Source: Perspicuibacillus lycopersici
Lineage (GTDB): Bacteria > Bacillota > Bacilli > Bacillales > Caldibacillaceae
NCBI RefSeq assembly: GCF_025660475.1
Contig: NZ_JAOUSF010000001.1
Location: forward strand, 620,001-684,000
Reading direction: 5' to 3'
DNA length: 64,000 bases
The notes beneath the pieces were generated by a model. It worked only from the letters and a program-made list of their open reading frames with translations. It was not told where the DNA came from and ran no database searches. Below are positions 17,912-26,400 of the stretch, one piece after another. The position numbers and the translations under genes were made by a program. Positions within the stretch are counted from its first letter, which is position 1; each line of letters begins with the position of its first letter.

Positions 17912-17962
17912 TATCACCAAAATTTCTTATTCTCTTTCCTATCCATTAGGAATCGATTCCTA
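17912..17962 (-). promoter_or_regulatory. Palindrome-promoter module, copy 1 (EAL-PilZ gene)
   Basis: Read on the minus strand: palindrome TAGGAATCGATTCCTA (17947-17962), 16 bases, ATAAGAA (17924-17930), 5 bases, then GGTGATA (17912-17918) merging with an extended -10. The same three blocks at the same spacing occur at 54046-54096 upstream of a diguanylate cyclase gene. The palindrome lies at about -45 to -60, an activator-like position. The regulator is unknown. Confidence 0.6.
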
Positions 17963-18153
17963 TTGATAGCATGCTGTAAGCAGTGCATTACATAGGAGTT
18001 AATAGGCATAGTAGAATAATAAAATTTCAAAAAATACAAATATTTTCTCACCTTTTGTATGAGTTGAAATTTTACCATCCTCGCGTTAAGAATATCATTC
18101 TACAAGTCCGTTGTTCTATGGTAAAGAATGCCAGATTATGAGCTGTTTTAAAT

Positions 18154-18228
18154 ATCAAAAATTTTTGATTAATATTATTGACAACAAGCATTGTTCGTTA
18201 TATATTTACTACATCAAAAAAAATTGAT
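18154..18228 (+). promoter_or_regulatory. Promoter bracketed by two ATCAA-N6-TTGAT dyads
   Basis: ATCAAAAATTTTTGAT (18154-18169) is a perfect palindrome, and ATCAAAAAAAATTGAT (18213-18228) has the same outer arms. Between them are TTGACA (18178-18183) and TATATT (18201-18206) with 17-bp spacing. The arrangement suggests a repressor binding both sides of the promoter for the small gene at 18458. AT-rich composition makes chance dyads likelier, so this is moderate evidence. Confidence 0.45.
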
Positions 18229-18457
18229 TTAATTGAAAAAGTCCCAAATTAAACTCTTATATTTTTATTTAATCGAGTTATTTTGATTAATAAATCGATT
18301 TTTCTTGATGAAAAAGTACATAACAAGGCTTAAAAATTTTATCCCAAAAACAATAAATATGTGAAAAATGTGGTGATGACCGGATATGAGAAGAATAGAA
18401 AAATATTTTATGGATTGGAGTCCATAAATGAAAATTTGATAACAGGAGGTTATATCT

Positions 18458-18679
18458 ATGACTGTAAACAATAGTGGCGTATTACGAAAGGAATATTTCA
18501 TTGCTTATTTAAAGCTCGTTATCCATGCGAAACAAGTTAATGTTAACGAAGCAAAAGAATATACATGGAAGCATTTTTTTCATCAAAATAAAGTTAAATT
18601 TGGAGAAGCCACCTATCATAATTTTGAATTAGCATACAAGGAATTAATGAGAATTAATATAAAAACAGAAAGGGAGTGA
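18458..18679 (+). CDS. Small protein of unknown function
   Basis: This 73-residue protein is basic and probably all-helical, with many Lys, Tyr, Phe and His residues. The ATG follows a perfect AGGAGG at good spacing, and the last codons lie inside a rho-independent terminator, so it is very likely a real, single-gene transcript. No membrane segment, signal peptide or catalytic motif is visible. I do not recognise the family. It may be controlled from the bracketed promoter at 18154-18228, about 250 bases upstream. The EAL-PilZ gene is divergent from it across the 742-bp region. Confidence 0.7.
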   Translation: MTVNNSGVLRKEYFIAYLKLVIHAKQVNVNEAKEYTWKHFFHQNKVKFGEATYHNFELAYKELMRINIKTERE

Positions 18680-18699
18680 ACCTATACCTTTCTGTTTTT
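18661..18699 (+). terminator. Terminator overlapping the end of the small gene
   Basis: AAAAACAGAAAGG (18661-18673) pairs perfectly with CCTTTCTGTTTTT (18687-18699). The stem starts inside the coding region and may serve the convergent ars operon as well. Confidence 0.85.
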
Positions 18700-18711
18700 A
18701 CGTTTATATAT

Positions 18712-20358
18712 TCATTTTTTGCTCTTCAGGAAAATTTGGTAGTTTTTATTTCCTCCCGAAAGATTAAACACATCTTTAAAACCCATGTTCCTTAATACAT
18801 TTTGCGCTGCATTTCCCGTTACCCCACTATTACAATAGGTAATCGTCGGTACTTTCGGATCTAGATTTTTTGCCTCTGTCCGTAATTGTGCTAATGGAAT
18901 ATTGATGGCACCAGCTACATTTGATACTTCATATTGTTTTTTCGCTCGAGTATCAATAATCTGCAGTTTTTCTTTGTTCTCTATCCGTTCTGTTAGTTCC
19001 TTCGGAGTAATCAGTTTATTTTTCCCTTTAATTGCATTCTCTAAAGCCATACCTGTGTACATAACCGGATCTTTTGTAGTGCTAAATGGTGGAGCGTAGG
19101 CTAAGTCTAGATGGAATAAATCCTCTGCCTTTGCACCGAAAGTAATTGCTGTTGCAAAAACATCGATTCGCTTATCGACTCCATCCTTCCCAATAATTTG
19201 GGCACCAAGTATTCGTCCTGTTTTACGATCACAAATAGCCTTAATTACTAGTTCGCTGCCACCTAAATACTCTGCCCTCGCCGGTTTAATATTATGAAGG
19301 ATCTCTACATTAAATCCATAGTCCAGAGCCTCTTGTTCATTTAAACCCGTATAGGCAATTGCAAGATCAAATACCCTTACTATTCCTGTTCCAAGAATCC
19401 CTCGATGCTCTAAATCACCACCAGTAATAATATCCCCTGCAATTCGTCCCATTTTATTTGCTGTCGACCCTAATGGACGGTATAACGGTTGACCAGTTAT
19501 TACAGAATAACTTTCTGCCACATCTCCAACCGCATATATATTTGGTAGGTTTGTTTGCATTTTTTTATTCACCTTTATTGCACCAGTTGAGCCGATTTCC
19601 ACTCCAATTTCTTTTGCTAGTTTCGTATTTGGACGAACTCCTGTCGCCAAAATGACCATATCTGTATCAATCACTTTTCCTGATTTCGTTTCTACTGTTT
19701 TTTCCGTAATTGATACTACTTGTTCATTACATAATAATGAAACACCTTTGTTTTTCAAATGTTCTTCCACCCGAAACGCCATATCCCCATCCAATGCTGT
19801 CATGATATGATGATTTCGCTGAATAAGGGTAACTTCCAACCCTTTATTTGTTAGTTGTTCAGTCATCTCTAGGCCGATTAAACCAGCACCAATAATCGTT
19901 ACCTTTTTCGGTTCATTTGTTATCATGAACGCATCAATTGCTGCCGTATTTTGAATCGTTCGTACGTGGAAAACATGCTGCTGATCCACACCATTAATCA
20001 TTGGAGTAATTGGAAAAGCTCCAGTAGCAAAAACCAATGCATCATATGTGTCTTCGTGAATTTCATTCGTATGTAAGTTTTTAACCGTTATTCTTTTTTC
20101 ATCTGGATGAATTTTCGTAACTTCATGTCTTGTAAAAATATCAACGTTATATCTTGCCTTAAACCATTCAGCATTTCTAGGCGTAAGTGATTCTAGTTTA
20201 TCGACTTCCCCGCCTAAAAAATAGGGAATTCCACAAATAGAATAAGAAATATCATTATCCGCATTATACAACGTAATTTGTGCATTCTCATCATTTCTAC
20301 GAGCTTTTGCCGCAACCGAAGTCCCTGCAGCAACGGAACCAATCATTATGATTTTCAT
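18712..20358 (-). CDS. cdr: CoA-disulfide reductase with C-terminal rhodanese domain
   Basis: This 548-residue flavoenzyme reduces CoA disulfide or related persulfides with NAD(P)H. An FAD-binding fold starts at residue 1 (IGSVAAGTSVAAKARR). The single redox cysteine is C42 in SYSICGIPYFLGG, the class hallmark. An NAD(P)H fold (VTIIGAGLIGLEM) is near 150-165 and the second FAD motif is NIYAVGDVAE. Residues about 455-545 form a rhodanese domain with active-site C509 (TYCNSGVTG). It is the third gene of arsR-arsB-cdr, 29 bp after arsB, so it is probably induced by arsenite. There it may repair oxidised thiols or handle persulfides; that role is inferred from context. GGAGGG precedes the ATG. 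Confidence 0.9.
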   Translation of the reverse strand: MKIIMIGSVAAGTSVAAKARRNDENAQITLYNADNDISYSICGIPYFLGGEVDKLESLTPRNAEWFKARYNVDIFTRHEVTKIHPDEKRITVKNLHTNEIHEDTYDALVFATGAFPITPMINGVDQQHVFHVRTIQNTAAIDAFMITNEPKKVTIIGAGLIGLEMTEQLTNKGLEVTLIQRNHHIMTALDGDMAFRVEEHLKNKGVSLLCNEQVVSITEKTVETKSGKVIDTDMVILATGVRPNTKLAKEIGVEIGSTGAIKVNKKMQTNLPNIYAVGDVAESYSVITGQPLYRPLGSTANKMGRIAGDIITGGDLEHRGILGTGIVRVFDLAIAYTGLNEQEALDYGFNVEILHNIKPARAEYLGGSELVIKAICDRKTGRILGAQIIGKDGVDKRIDVFATAITFGAKAEDLFHLDLAYAPPFSTTKDPVMYTGMALENAIKGKNKLITPKELTERIENKEKLQIIDTRAKKQYEVSNVAGAINIPLAQLRTEAKNLDPKVPTITYCNSGVTGNAAQNVLRNMGFKDVFNLSGGNKNYQIFLKSKK

Positions 20359-20387
20359 TAAACACCCTCCATATATAAAGTATTTTC

Positions 20388-21686
20388 CTAAATGATGAAA
20401 AGAGATAAATAAAGTCCGAGTAATGTAAAGAATAGAATTGGGATAGTGAGCACAATTCCTGTTTTAAAGTATGTCCCCCATGAAATTTTGACACCTTTTT
20501 GCGATAAGACATGAAGCCACACAAGGGTTGCTAAAGAACCTATTGGTGTAATTTTTGGCCCTAAATCAGAGCCAATGACATTTGCATACACTAATGACTC
20601 TCGAATTAATCCAGACGTATCCGTTTCTGCAATTGCTAGCGCATCAATCATCACAGTAGGCAAATTATTCATTACAGAGGATAGGAATGCTGCAATATAC
20701 CCCATTGCCATTGTCCCAATAAATAATCCTTGATTTGCTACTGCTTCTACTACTTTAGCAAGCACATAGGTTAGCCCAGCATTTCCTAATCCATAGACTA
20801 CTACATACATACCAATCGAGAAAAAGACAATATTCCATGGTGCACCTTTTATGACTACTTGCGTAGCAACTGCTGGACTTTTTCTTGCCATTAATAAAAA
20901 GAAAATAGCAATAATACCAGCTACAAAGGAAACCGGCACATTTATGAATTCACTGCCAAAATAACCAATGACTAATAAACCAAGGACATACCAGGACAGA
21001 TGGAACATTTTTATGTCCTTAATCGCAGTCATTGGAGTCGTTAGTTTCGATACATCATATGTTTTTGGAATACTTTTTCGAAAATAAAATAGTAGCACAG
21101 CAATAGTAGCCATAATAGAGAATATATTTGGGATGACCATTCGGAGTGCATATTCAACAAATCCGATTTTAAAATAATCTGCAGAAACAATATTTACTAA
21201 ATTACTTACAACAAATGGCAGTGAGGTAGTATCGGCAATAAACCCACCAGCCATAATGAATGGGAAAATCATTTTCTCTTGAAAATTCAAGTTTCGCACC
21301 ATTGCTAACACTATCGGTGTCAGAATTAAGGCAGCTCCATCATTCGCAAAAAAAGCTGCAACAAACGCTCCAAGAATACTTATGTAGACAAACATTTTGA
21401 TTCCGTTGCCTTTTGCCACTCTTGCCATATGTAGTGCAGCCCATTCAAATAAGCCAACCTCATCTAAAATTAAAGAAATAATGATGATAGCGATAAACGA
21501 TAAAGTAGCATTCCATGTAATGCCTACCACTTCCAAAACATCATGGAAATCTACTACACCAATGATTAAAGCAACAACTGCACCACCAATTGCTGACCAT
21601 CCGATAGACAAGCCTTTTGGTTGCCAGATGACAAGCAGTAACGTTATCAAAAAAATAATGACCGCAAATATTAATATGTAAGACAA
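20388..21686 (-). CDS. arsB: Arsenite efflux transporter ArsB
   Basis: This 432-residue inner-membrane transporter of the ArsB/NhaD ion-transporter superfamily extrudes arsenite or antimonite. It has about 12 hydrophobic segments. Family landmarks are [34 protein letters not shown] and [20 protein letters not shown], all close to known ArsB proteins. The start is TTG after GGAGG. It sits between arsR (15 bp upstream) and the CoA-disulfide reductase gene. No arsA and no arsC (arsenate reductase) gene is present, so the operon by itself handles only trivalent arsenic unless a reductase is encoded elsewhere. Confidence 0.93.
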   Translation of the reverse strand: MSYILIFAVIIFLITLLLVIWQPKGLSIGWSAIGGAVVALIIGVVDFHDVLEVVGITWNATLSFIAIIIISLILDEVGLFEWAALHMARVAKGNGIKMFVYISILGAFVAAFFANDGAALILTPIVLAMVRNLNFQEKMIFPFIMAGGFIADTTSLPFVVSNLVNIVSADYFKIGFVEYALRMVIPNIFSIMATIAVLLFYFRKSIPKTYDVSKLTTPMTAIKDIKMFHLSWYVLGLLVIGYFGSEFINVPVSFVAGIIAIFFLLMARKSPAVATQVVIKGAPWNIVFFSIGMYVVVYGLGNAGLTYVLAKVVEAVANQGLFIGTMAMGYIAAFLSSVMNNLPTVMIDALAIAETDTSGLIRESLVYANVIGSDLGPKITPIGSLATLVWLHVLSQKGVKISWGTYFKTGIVLTIPILFFTLLGLYLSLFII

Positions 21687-21701
21687 GTTCTATTTCCTCC
21701 G

Positions 21702-22046
21702 TTAACAACAAGATACCCGCGTACCTTTTTCTTCTAATTCTAGTAATTTATCTTCTTGATTTGGTAAATGAAGAAGTATTTGCTGGATCAGTGGATAATA
21801 TTCATTTGCTTTATGCAAAGAGTAGAAAATCCATTGCCCTCTTCGTTCTTCACTAACAAGTCCTGCAGCCTTTAGTTTGCGAAGATGTTGACTAATCGAC
21901 GGCTGACTAACCTGAAAAATTTCTACAAATTCACAAACACAACATGTTTGCTTGTCCAATATTTTCAGCATCGTCAAACGGGTTTTATCCCCTAATAGCT
22001 TTAAAATTTCTGCCGTTTTCTCAATAGAATAATCCTCCTTAAACAT
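21702..22046 (-). CDS. arsR: Arsenic-responsive repressor ArsR
   Basis: This 114-residue winged-helix repressor of the ArsR/SmtB family has the metal-binding CVC motif in QTCCVCEFVE, at the start of the recognition region, and the DNA-binding helix SQPSISQHLRKLKAAGLV. Arsenite or antimonite binding to the cysteines would release DNA. A second cysteine pair ends the protein (VSCC), which may add ligands. The ATG follows AGGAGGGG. It is the first gene of the operon and so autoregulated. A 22-bp dyad between its -35 and -10 elements is the likely operator. Confidence 0.93.
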   Translation of the reverse strand: MFKEDYSIEKTAEILKLLGDKTRLTMLKILDKQTCCVCEFVEIFQVSQPSISQHLRKLKAAGLVSEERRGQWIFYSLHKANEYYPLIQQILLHLPNQEDKLLELEEKGTRVSCC

Positions 22047-22073
22047 CCAACCCCTCCTTTATATATGTATATT

Positions 22074-22103
22074 ATTATATAACTATTTGCTTATATAGGT
22101 AAA
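22074..22103 (-). promoter_or_regulatory. ars promoter with ArsR operator dyad
   Basis: On the minus strand, TTTACC (complement of 22098-22103), 18 bases, then TATAAT (complement of 22074-22079). TATATAA (22076-22082) and TTATATA (22091-22097) form perfect 7-bp arms across an 8-base spacer covering the -10 region, as expected for steric repression by ArsR. Confidence 0.65.
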
Positions 22104-22267
22104 TGACAAATAAGATAATGTTGTTTCCTATAGATTCTTGCTTATTTGTAAATAGTGCAGACTGATACTCCGTTTATTATTTCTGAATTTCTATCTCATG
22201 AAATAACAACAATTCACTCGTATACAGCATTAGTTAAATGAACAGATTAGCAGGCCAAATATAAACA

Positions 22268-22293
22268 TAAAAAAGAGCACAATAAATGTGCCC
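22268..22293 (-). terminator. Terminator of spoVR
   Basis: GAGCACA (22275-22281) pairs with TGTGCCC (22287-22293) with one mismatch. On the minus strand a run of six T follows, 22 bases after the spoVR stop. Confidence 0.7.
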
Positions 22294-22314
22294 TTCTATT
22301 TGAAATATTCCTAT

Positions 22315-23730
22315 TTATAAATATCTACGCTGTACACTTCGACCATCATAGAAAAAGGTAATTGGCTTATCCTCCACAATCGTCTCCATGTGGACCGGAC
22401 GACCCCATAACTGATAAACATATGGCAATACCTTTTCTAAATATTTTAAATCAAGCTCAATATCTTCAAAATGATGCTTAAGATATAGTTCTCCATTTCG
22501 CATATAGTCCCCATCTACAACGGTAATATACGGAAAACCACCATTGACGCGCATATTTACCAATTGGTCACGGACACCTTCCCACGCCTTATCCACAATT
22601 TTGTAATCGCGGCCTTGCTTTTGAAATAAATACATATCCTCGCGATGCACTAGCTCCTTCGTTAAGTAATTACGTAAAAACGATTGATCAGATTCTAGTT
22701 CCCGCACCTCGAATATTTTTTCTCGTCCAGAGCCAGGCTTTACTCCTAACCTTTTCATTTCTTCTGACGGATTATTATAGCGTTCCTCAATATCCTCAAA
22801 TACTTTCAAGCCTAAATAATATGGATTAATTCCTGTCTTCGATGGTTGAACGACACCTGCATTAAGCTTCGCAAATTCAATAGCTTCATCACTTGTTAAA
22901 TCTAGTTCACGAAGAATTCGCTGGTGCCAATAAGATGCCCAGCCCTCATTCATTATTTTTGTTTCTAATTGTGGCCAAAAATAAAGCATCTCTTCACGAA
23001 TCATTGTTAATATATCCCGCTGCCATTCCTCTAACTCACGACTATATTGCTCAATAAATAATAATAAGTCCTTTTCCGGCTGCGGTGGAAATTTCTTCTT
23101 TTTCCGCTTCACTTGTTTTTTTGGTTCATTCTTCTTCTCCAAGTTCCATAAGTCATCATAAGGCGTTGGATTTTGTGTCACTACCTCTTCGTATTCAACA
23201 TCCTCCATTGTCCATGCGAGCTTTGGTCGAACAAGTGATGGATCAATATGCTCTTCTATTGCTAAAACAGCATCAATAAAGGATTCTACTTCCTGTCTTC
23301 CATATTCAATTTCATATTTGCGAATCCGTTCTGCTGTGGCTGCCATGCTTTCGACCATATCCCGCTTTGTATTTTGAAAACGAACATTATTTTTAAAGAA
23401 ATCACAATGGGCTAACACATGGGCAACGATTAATTTATTTTGAATTAATGTATTGGAATCTAATAAAAATGCATAACAAGGATTGGAATTGATGACGAGC
23501 TCATAAATTTTACTTAAACCTAAGTCATAATGTAGCTTCATCTTGTGGAATTGTTTTCCAAAGCTCCAATGGGAAAATCTTGTAGGCATGCCATACGCAC
23601 CAAACGTATAAATAATGTCAGCAGGACAAACTTCATAGCGCATCGGATAAAAGTCCAATCCGAATCCTTCGGCAATTTCGGTTATCTCCTCGATTGCATG
23701 TTGCAATGCCTTATTTTCCGCTTCTCTCAT
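22315..23730 (-). CDS. spoVR: SpoVR family protein, spore cortex formation
   Basis: This 471-residue soluble protein has nearly the same length as B. subtilis SpoVR (468 aa), which is needed for normal spore cortex; its biochemical role is unknown. Conserved segments seen include [26 protein letters not shown] (split by position here: starts near residue 27), [25 protein letters not shown] and [13 protein letters not shown], with several His, Asp and Glu that could bind metal. A Lys-rich linker lies near 205-215. GGGG precedes the ATG. It is monocistronic with its own terminator and fits the sporulation capacity implied by the SASP gene. Confidence 0.92.
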   Translation of the reverse strand: MREAENKALQHAIEEITEIAEGFGLDFYPMRYEVCPADIIYTFGAYGMPTRFSHWSFGKQFHKMKLHYDLGLSKIYELVINSNPCYAFLLDSNTLIQNKLIVAHVLAHCDFFKNNVRFQNTKRDMVESMAATAERIRKYEIEYGRQEVESFIDAVLAIEEHIDPSLVRPKLAWTMEDVEYEEVVTQNPTPYDDLWNLEKKNEPKKQVKRKKKKFPPQPEKDLLLFIEQYSRELEEWQRDILTMIREEMLYFWPQLETKIMNEGWASYWHQRILRELDLTSDEAIEFAKLNAGVVQPSKTGINPYYLGLKVFEDIEERYNNPSEEMKRLGVKPGSGREKIFEVRELESDQSFLRNYLTKELVHREDMYLFQKQGRDYKIVDKAWEGVRDQLVNMRVNGGFPYITVVDGDYMRNGELYLKHHFEDIELDLKYLEKVLPYVYQLWGRPVHMETIVEDKPITFFYDGRSVQRRYL

Positions 23731-23932
23731 TGCGTTTCCCCCTCTTGCCTTTATATTAATTTATGAAGGAAAATCGTAAATGATGATGACAATCCACATG
23801 ATAATTTGTTCTCAGCAATTATTACGTATGGATATTGGGATTTTCCTAATAATAAATCATAGTGAATTATAATGCCTAGTCTTTCAGTGGTAACATTTCT
23901 AGAGATTATTACGGAAGGTCGGAAGTACTTTA

Positions 23933-24838
23933 ATGAATACATTATTGAGAAATCCTATGTTCTATCGTATTTCTTTTTTTATCCTATTAGTATTCAATAT
24001 TCTGATCAATAGCACGTTAATACACAATGACATTACCTATGTTTTTTATATATTAGCCACTGTATTTTTAGGAGTTGGATTTTATAATAAATCCCCCTTC
24101 TTGCTAATCTTTTTAACCTTCCTTGTTGTTTTGTGCAGATGTTTTTTCATTCCAAATTTTACTATTGATTTTATTATGCTTCCCTTCCATTTGATTACAT
24201 ACTTAATAATCATGGGATTATCCGTTGGGTTTATGCAATTCGTTCAAAAAGTTAAACAAAATCAACAGGATCTTACGAGAGCATTAGCAAAAGCATTAGA
24301 CACTAGAGATACCCATACACTCTATCATTCAGAAAATGTAGCAAATTTTAGTGTCCAAATAGCAAAGAAAATGAATTTATCCGAACAGAAATGTAGGGAA
24401 ATACAAATCGGTGCATTGCTTCATGATATTGGAAAAATCGGAATAGCAGAGCATGTATTATCCAAACCTGGAAAACTAACCTCTGACGAGTACGAATTAA
24501 TAAAGAGTCATCCGAAAATTGGTCATGATATCATCAAGCATGTGAACAATTTTCAAGATAGTGGGGTGTTAGATATTGTTTTATATCATCACGAAAAATT
24601 TGATGGAACAGGATATCCTAACGGGTTAAAGGGGGAAAATATACCTTTAGAGGCACGTATTGTAGCAGTAGCTGATGCCTATGATGCAATGGTTTCCAAA
24701 CGAATTTATAAAAACGAAATGGACTACGCATCTGTACGACAGGAGTTAATAAATAATAAAGGGAAACAATTTGATCCAGAAATTGTCGATGTTTTTCTAT
24801 CCCTACTAGATCAAGGAGCATTACGAGGGAATGTATAA
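23933..24838 (+). CDS. Membrane HD-GYP domain phosphohydrolase
   Basis: This 301-residue protein has about four membrane helices in residues 10-105, then an HD-GYP domain. The metal site includes H164-D165 (LLHDIGKIG), K168 and the later HHEKFDGTGYP (219-229), where GTGYP gives the GYP signature. Family members degrade cyclic-di-GMP or related cyclic dinucleotides, or act as other phosphohydrolases; the intact HHE-GYP set supports activity. With no sensory domain other than the membrane part, it may sense the membrane itself. It is divergent from spoVR and adds to the cyclic-di-GMP theme of this window. The ribosome site before the ATG is weak. Confidence 0.85.
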   Translation: MNTLLRNPMFYRISFFILLVFNILINSTLIHNDITYVFYILATVFLGVGFYNKSPFLLIFLTFLVVLCRCFFIPNFTIDFIMLPFHLITYLIIMGLSVGFMQFVQKVKQNQQDLTRALAKALDTRDTHTLYHSENVANFSVQIAKKMNLSEQKCREIQIGALLHDIGKIGIAEHVLSKPGKLTSDEYELIKSHPKIGHDIIKHVNNFQDSGVLDIVLYHHEKFDGTGYPNGLKGENIPLEARIVAVADAYDAMVSKRIYKNEMDYASVRQELINNKGKQFDPEIVDVFLSLLDQGALRGNV

Positions 24839-24843
24839 ATAAA

Positions 24844-24881
24844 AATGGATATGCTTCTCGGTAACCATAAGCATATCCATT
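24844..24881 (-). terminator. Bidirectional terminator between the HD-GYP gene and gltB
   Basis: AATGGATATGCTT (24844-24856) pairs with AAGCATATCCATT (24869-24881). A clear T run follows on the minus strand, where it would end gltAB. On the plus strand the tail is poor. Confidence 0.75.
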
Positions 24882-24903
24882 GGAAAAGTGGTATGGAAGT
24901 TCC

Positions 24904-26385
24904 TTATGAAAGTACTGTTTCCCCCATTAAATAACGGTCTACTTCACGTGCGGCTTCACGTCCTTCATTAATTGCCCAAACAATTAGGCTTTGCCCTCTT
25001 CGAGCATCACCTGCAGCAAAAACGCCAGGAATATTTGTTTTATATTGTCCATATTGTGCGTTTATTTTATTATTTACTGCTTCTACACCAAATTGGCTTA
25101 GTAATGTTAGTTCTGTCCCTACAAAGCCGATAGCAATAAAAACATAATCAGCTGGCCATACTTTTTCCGAACCTGGGAGCTCTTCAAAGTAATAACTTCC
25201 ATCATCTAGAATACATTTCTTCATCCCAACGGTCACTAATTTCTTCACAAAACCATCTTCATCGGCAATAATTTCTTTCGTTTGAATTAAATATTGCCGT
25301 GGATCGGAGCCAAACTTTGCATTTGCTTCCTCATGAGCATAATCTAAAGTAAATATATTTGGAGCTGATGGCCACATATTATCCGTTCCACGACTACTTG
25401 GTAGTTGTGGGTGCTTGCTAAATTGCACTACACTGCGACAATTTTGGCGAAGTGCTGTAGCAACACAGTCAGCTCCAGTATCTCCACCACCAATTACAAT
25501 GACATCTTTTCCTTCCGTATTAACGAATAGTTCATCTTGAAAATCAGAATTTAGTAAACTTTTAGTAGTCGAGGTTAAGTAATCCATCGCAAAATGAATA
25601 CCTTTCGCTTCGCGACCGTGAATAACTAAATCTCTCTGCCTTTGAGCACCAGTGCATAAAATAATTGAGTCAAAGGATTCCTGTAATTCTTCTACTGTAA
25701 TATCACGTCCGACTTCTGTATTGGTGATAAACGTAATTCCTTCCGCTTCCAATAATTTAATTCTCCGCTCCACTAGCTGTTTTTCTAGCTTCATATTCGG
25801 GATTCCATACATTAATAATCCACCAGGACGATCACTCCGTTCAAATACAGTCACCATATGCCCTGCTTGGTTTAATTGATCTGCACTTGCTAATCCAGCA
25901 GGGCCAGAGCCAATGATTGCAACTTTTTTTCCTGTTTGACGGGTTGGAATTCGTGGCTGAATCCATCCGTTTTCAAACCCTTTATCGATAATTGTTCGTT
26001 CAATATTTTTAATCGTAACTGCAGGATCTGAAATCGCTAACGTACAAGAACCTTCACAGGGAGCAGGACAAACCCTACCGGTAAATTCCGGGAAATTATT
26101 AGTCTTTAGTAATCGTTCAAGCGCTTCCTTCCATTTTCCTTGGTATACGAGATCATTCCACTCTGGAATTAAATTATGGATGGGACAACCACTTGTTGCC
26201 CCTCTAATTTCCATACCAATATGACAAAATGGTGTACCACAGTCCATACATCTTGCCCCTTGTTGTTTGACGGTATGCTCGTTGTACGGTGCGGAAAATT
26301 CTTTCCAGTCGTTTAATCGTTGGAGAGGATTGCGCTCTTTTATATTTTTTCGACTATATTCCATAAAACCTGTTGCTTTCCCCAT
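24904..26385 (-). CDS. gltB: Glutamate synthase small subunit
   Basis: This subunit (gltD in E. coli naming) passes electrons from NADPH to the large subunit, which makes two glutamates from glutamine and 2-oxoglutarate. The ATG at 26385 is chosen: AGGAG lies 8 bases upstream, and the result, 493 residues, matches B. subtilis GltB. An in-frame GTG at 26394 overlaps that ribosome site. N-terminal cysteines for 4Fe-4S clusters are CMDCGTPFCH and CPAPCEGSC. An FAD motif (AIIGSGPAGLASADQL) and an NADPH motif (VIGGGDTGADC) follow, with a final FAAGDARRGQSL. It lies 15 bp after gltA in one operon and is followed by a terminator. Confidence 0.95.
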   Translation of the reverse strand: MGKATGFMEYSRKNIKERNPLQRLNDWKEFSAPYNEHTVKQQGARCMDCGTPFCHIGMEIRGATSGCPIHNLIPEWNDLVYQGKWKEALERLLKTNNFPEFTGRVCPAPCEGSCTLAISDPAVTIKNIERTIIDKGFENGWIQPRIPTRQTGKKVAIIGSGPAGLASADQLNQAGHMVTVFERSDRPGGLLMYGIPNMKLEKQLVERRIKLLEAEGITFITNTEVGRDITVEELQESFDSIILCTGAQRQRDLVIHGREAKGIHFAMDYLTSTTKSLLNSDFQDELFVNTEGKDVIVIGGGDTGADCVATALRQNCRSVVQFSKHPQLPSSRGTDNMWPSAPNIFTLDYAHEEANAKFGSDPRQYLIQTKEIIADEDGFVKKLVTVGMKKCILDDGSYYFEELPGSEKVWPADYVFIAIGFVGTELTLLSQFGVEAVNNKINAQYGQYKTNIPGVFAAGDARRGQSLIVWAINEGREAAREVDRYLMGETVLS

Positions 26386-26400
26386 TTTCTGCACTCCTCT

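Larger units (their letters stand above)
17716..18457. other. 742-bp divergent intergenic region with operators and promoters
   Basis: No convincing gene lies here. Toward the EAL-PilZ gene (minus) there is an extended -10, TGATATAAT (complement of 17908-17916). A 16-bp palindrome sits at 17947-17962. Toward the 73-residue gene (plus) there is TTGACA (18178-18183), a 17-base spacer and TATATT (18201-18206). That promoter is bracketed by two ATCAA-N6-TTGAT dyads at 18154-18169 and 18213-18228. The plus transcript would have a leader of about 250 bases. Confidence 0.5.

Noticed and set aside
18265-18501. 78-codon minus-strand open frame
   Set aside because: It runs over the ribosome site and start of the well-supported plus-strand gene at 18458 and translates an AT-rich leader into hydrophobic residues.
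24904-26394. GTG at 26394 as gltB start
   Set aside because: It overlaps the ribosome site; the ATG at 26385 gives the family's length.
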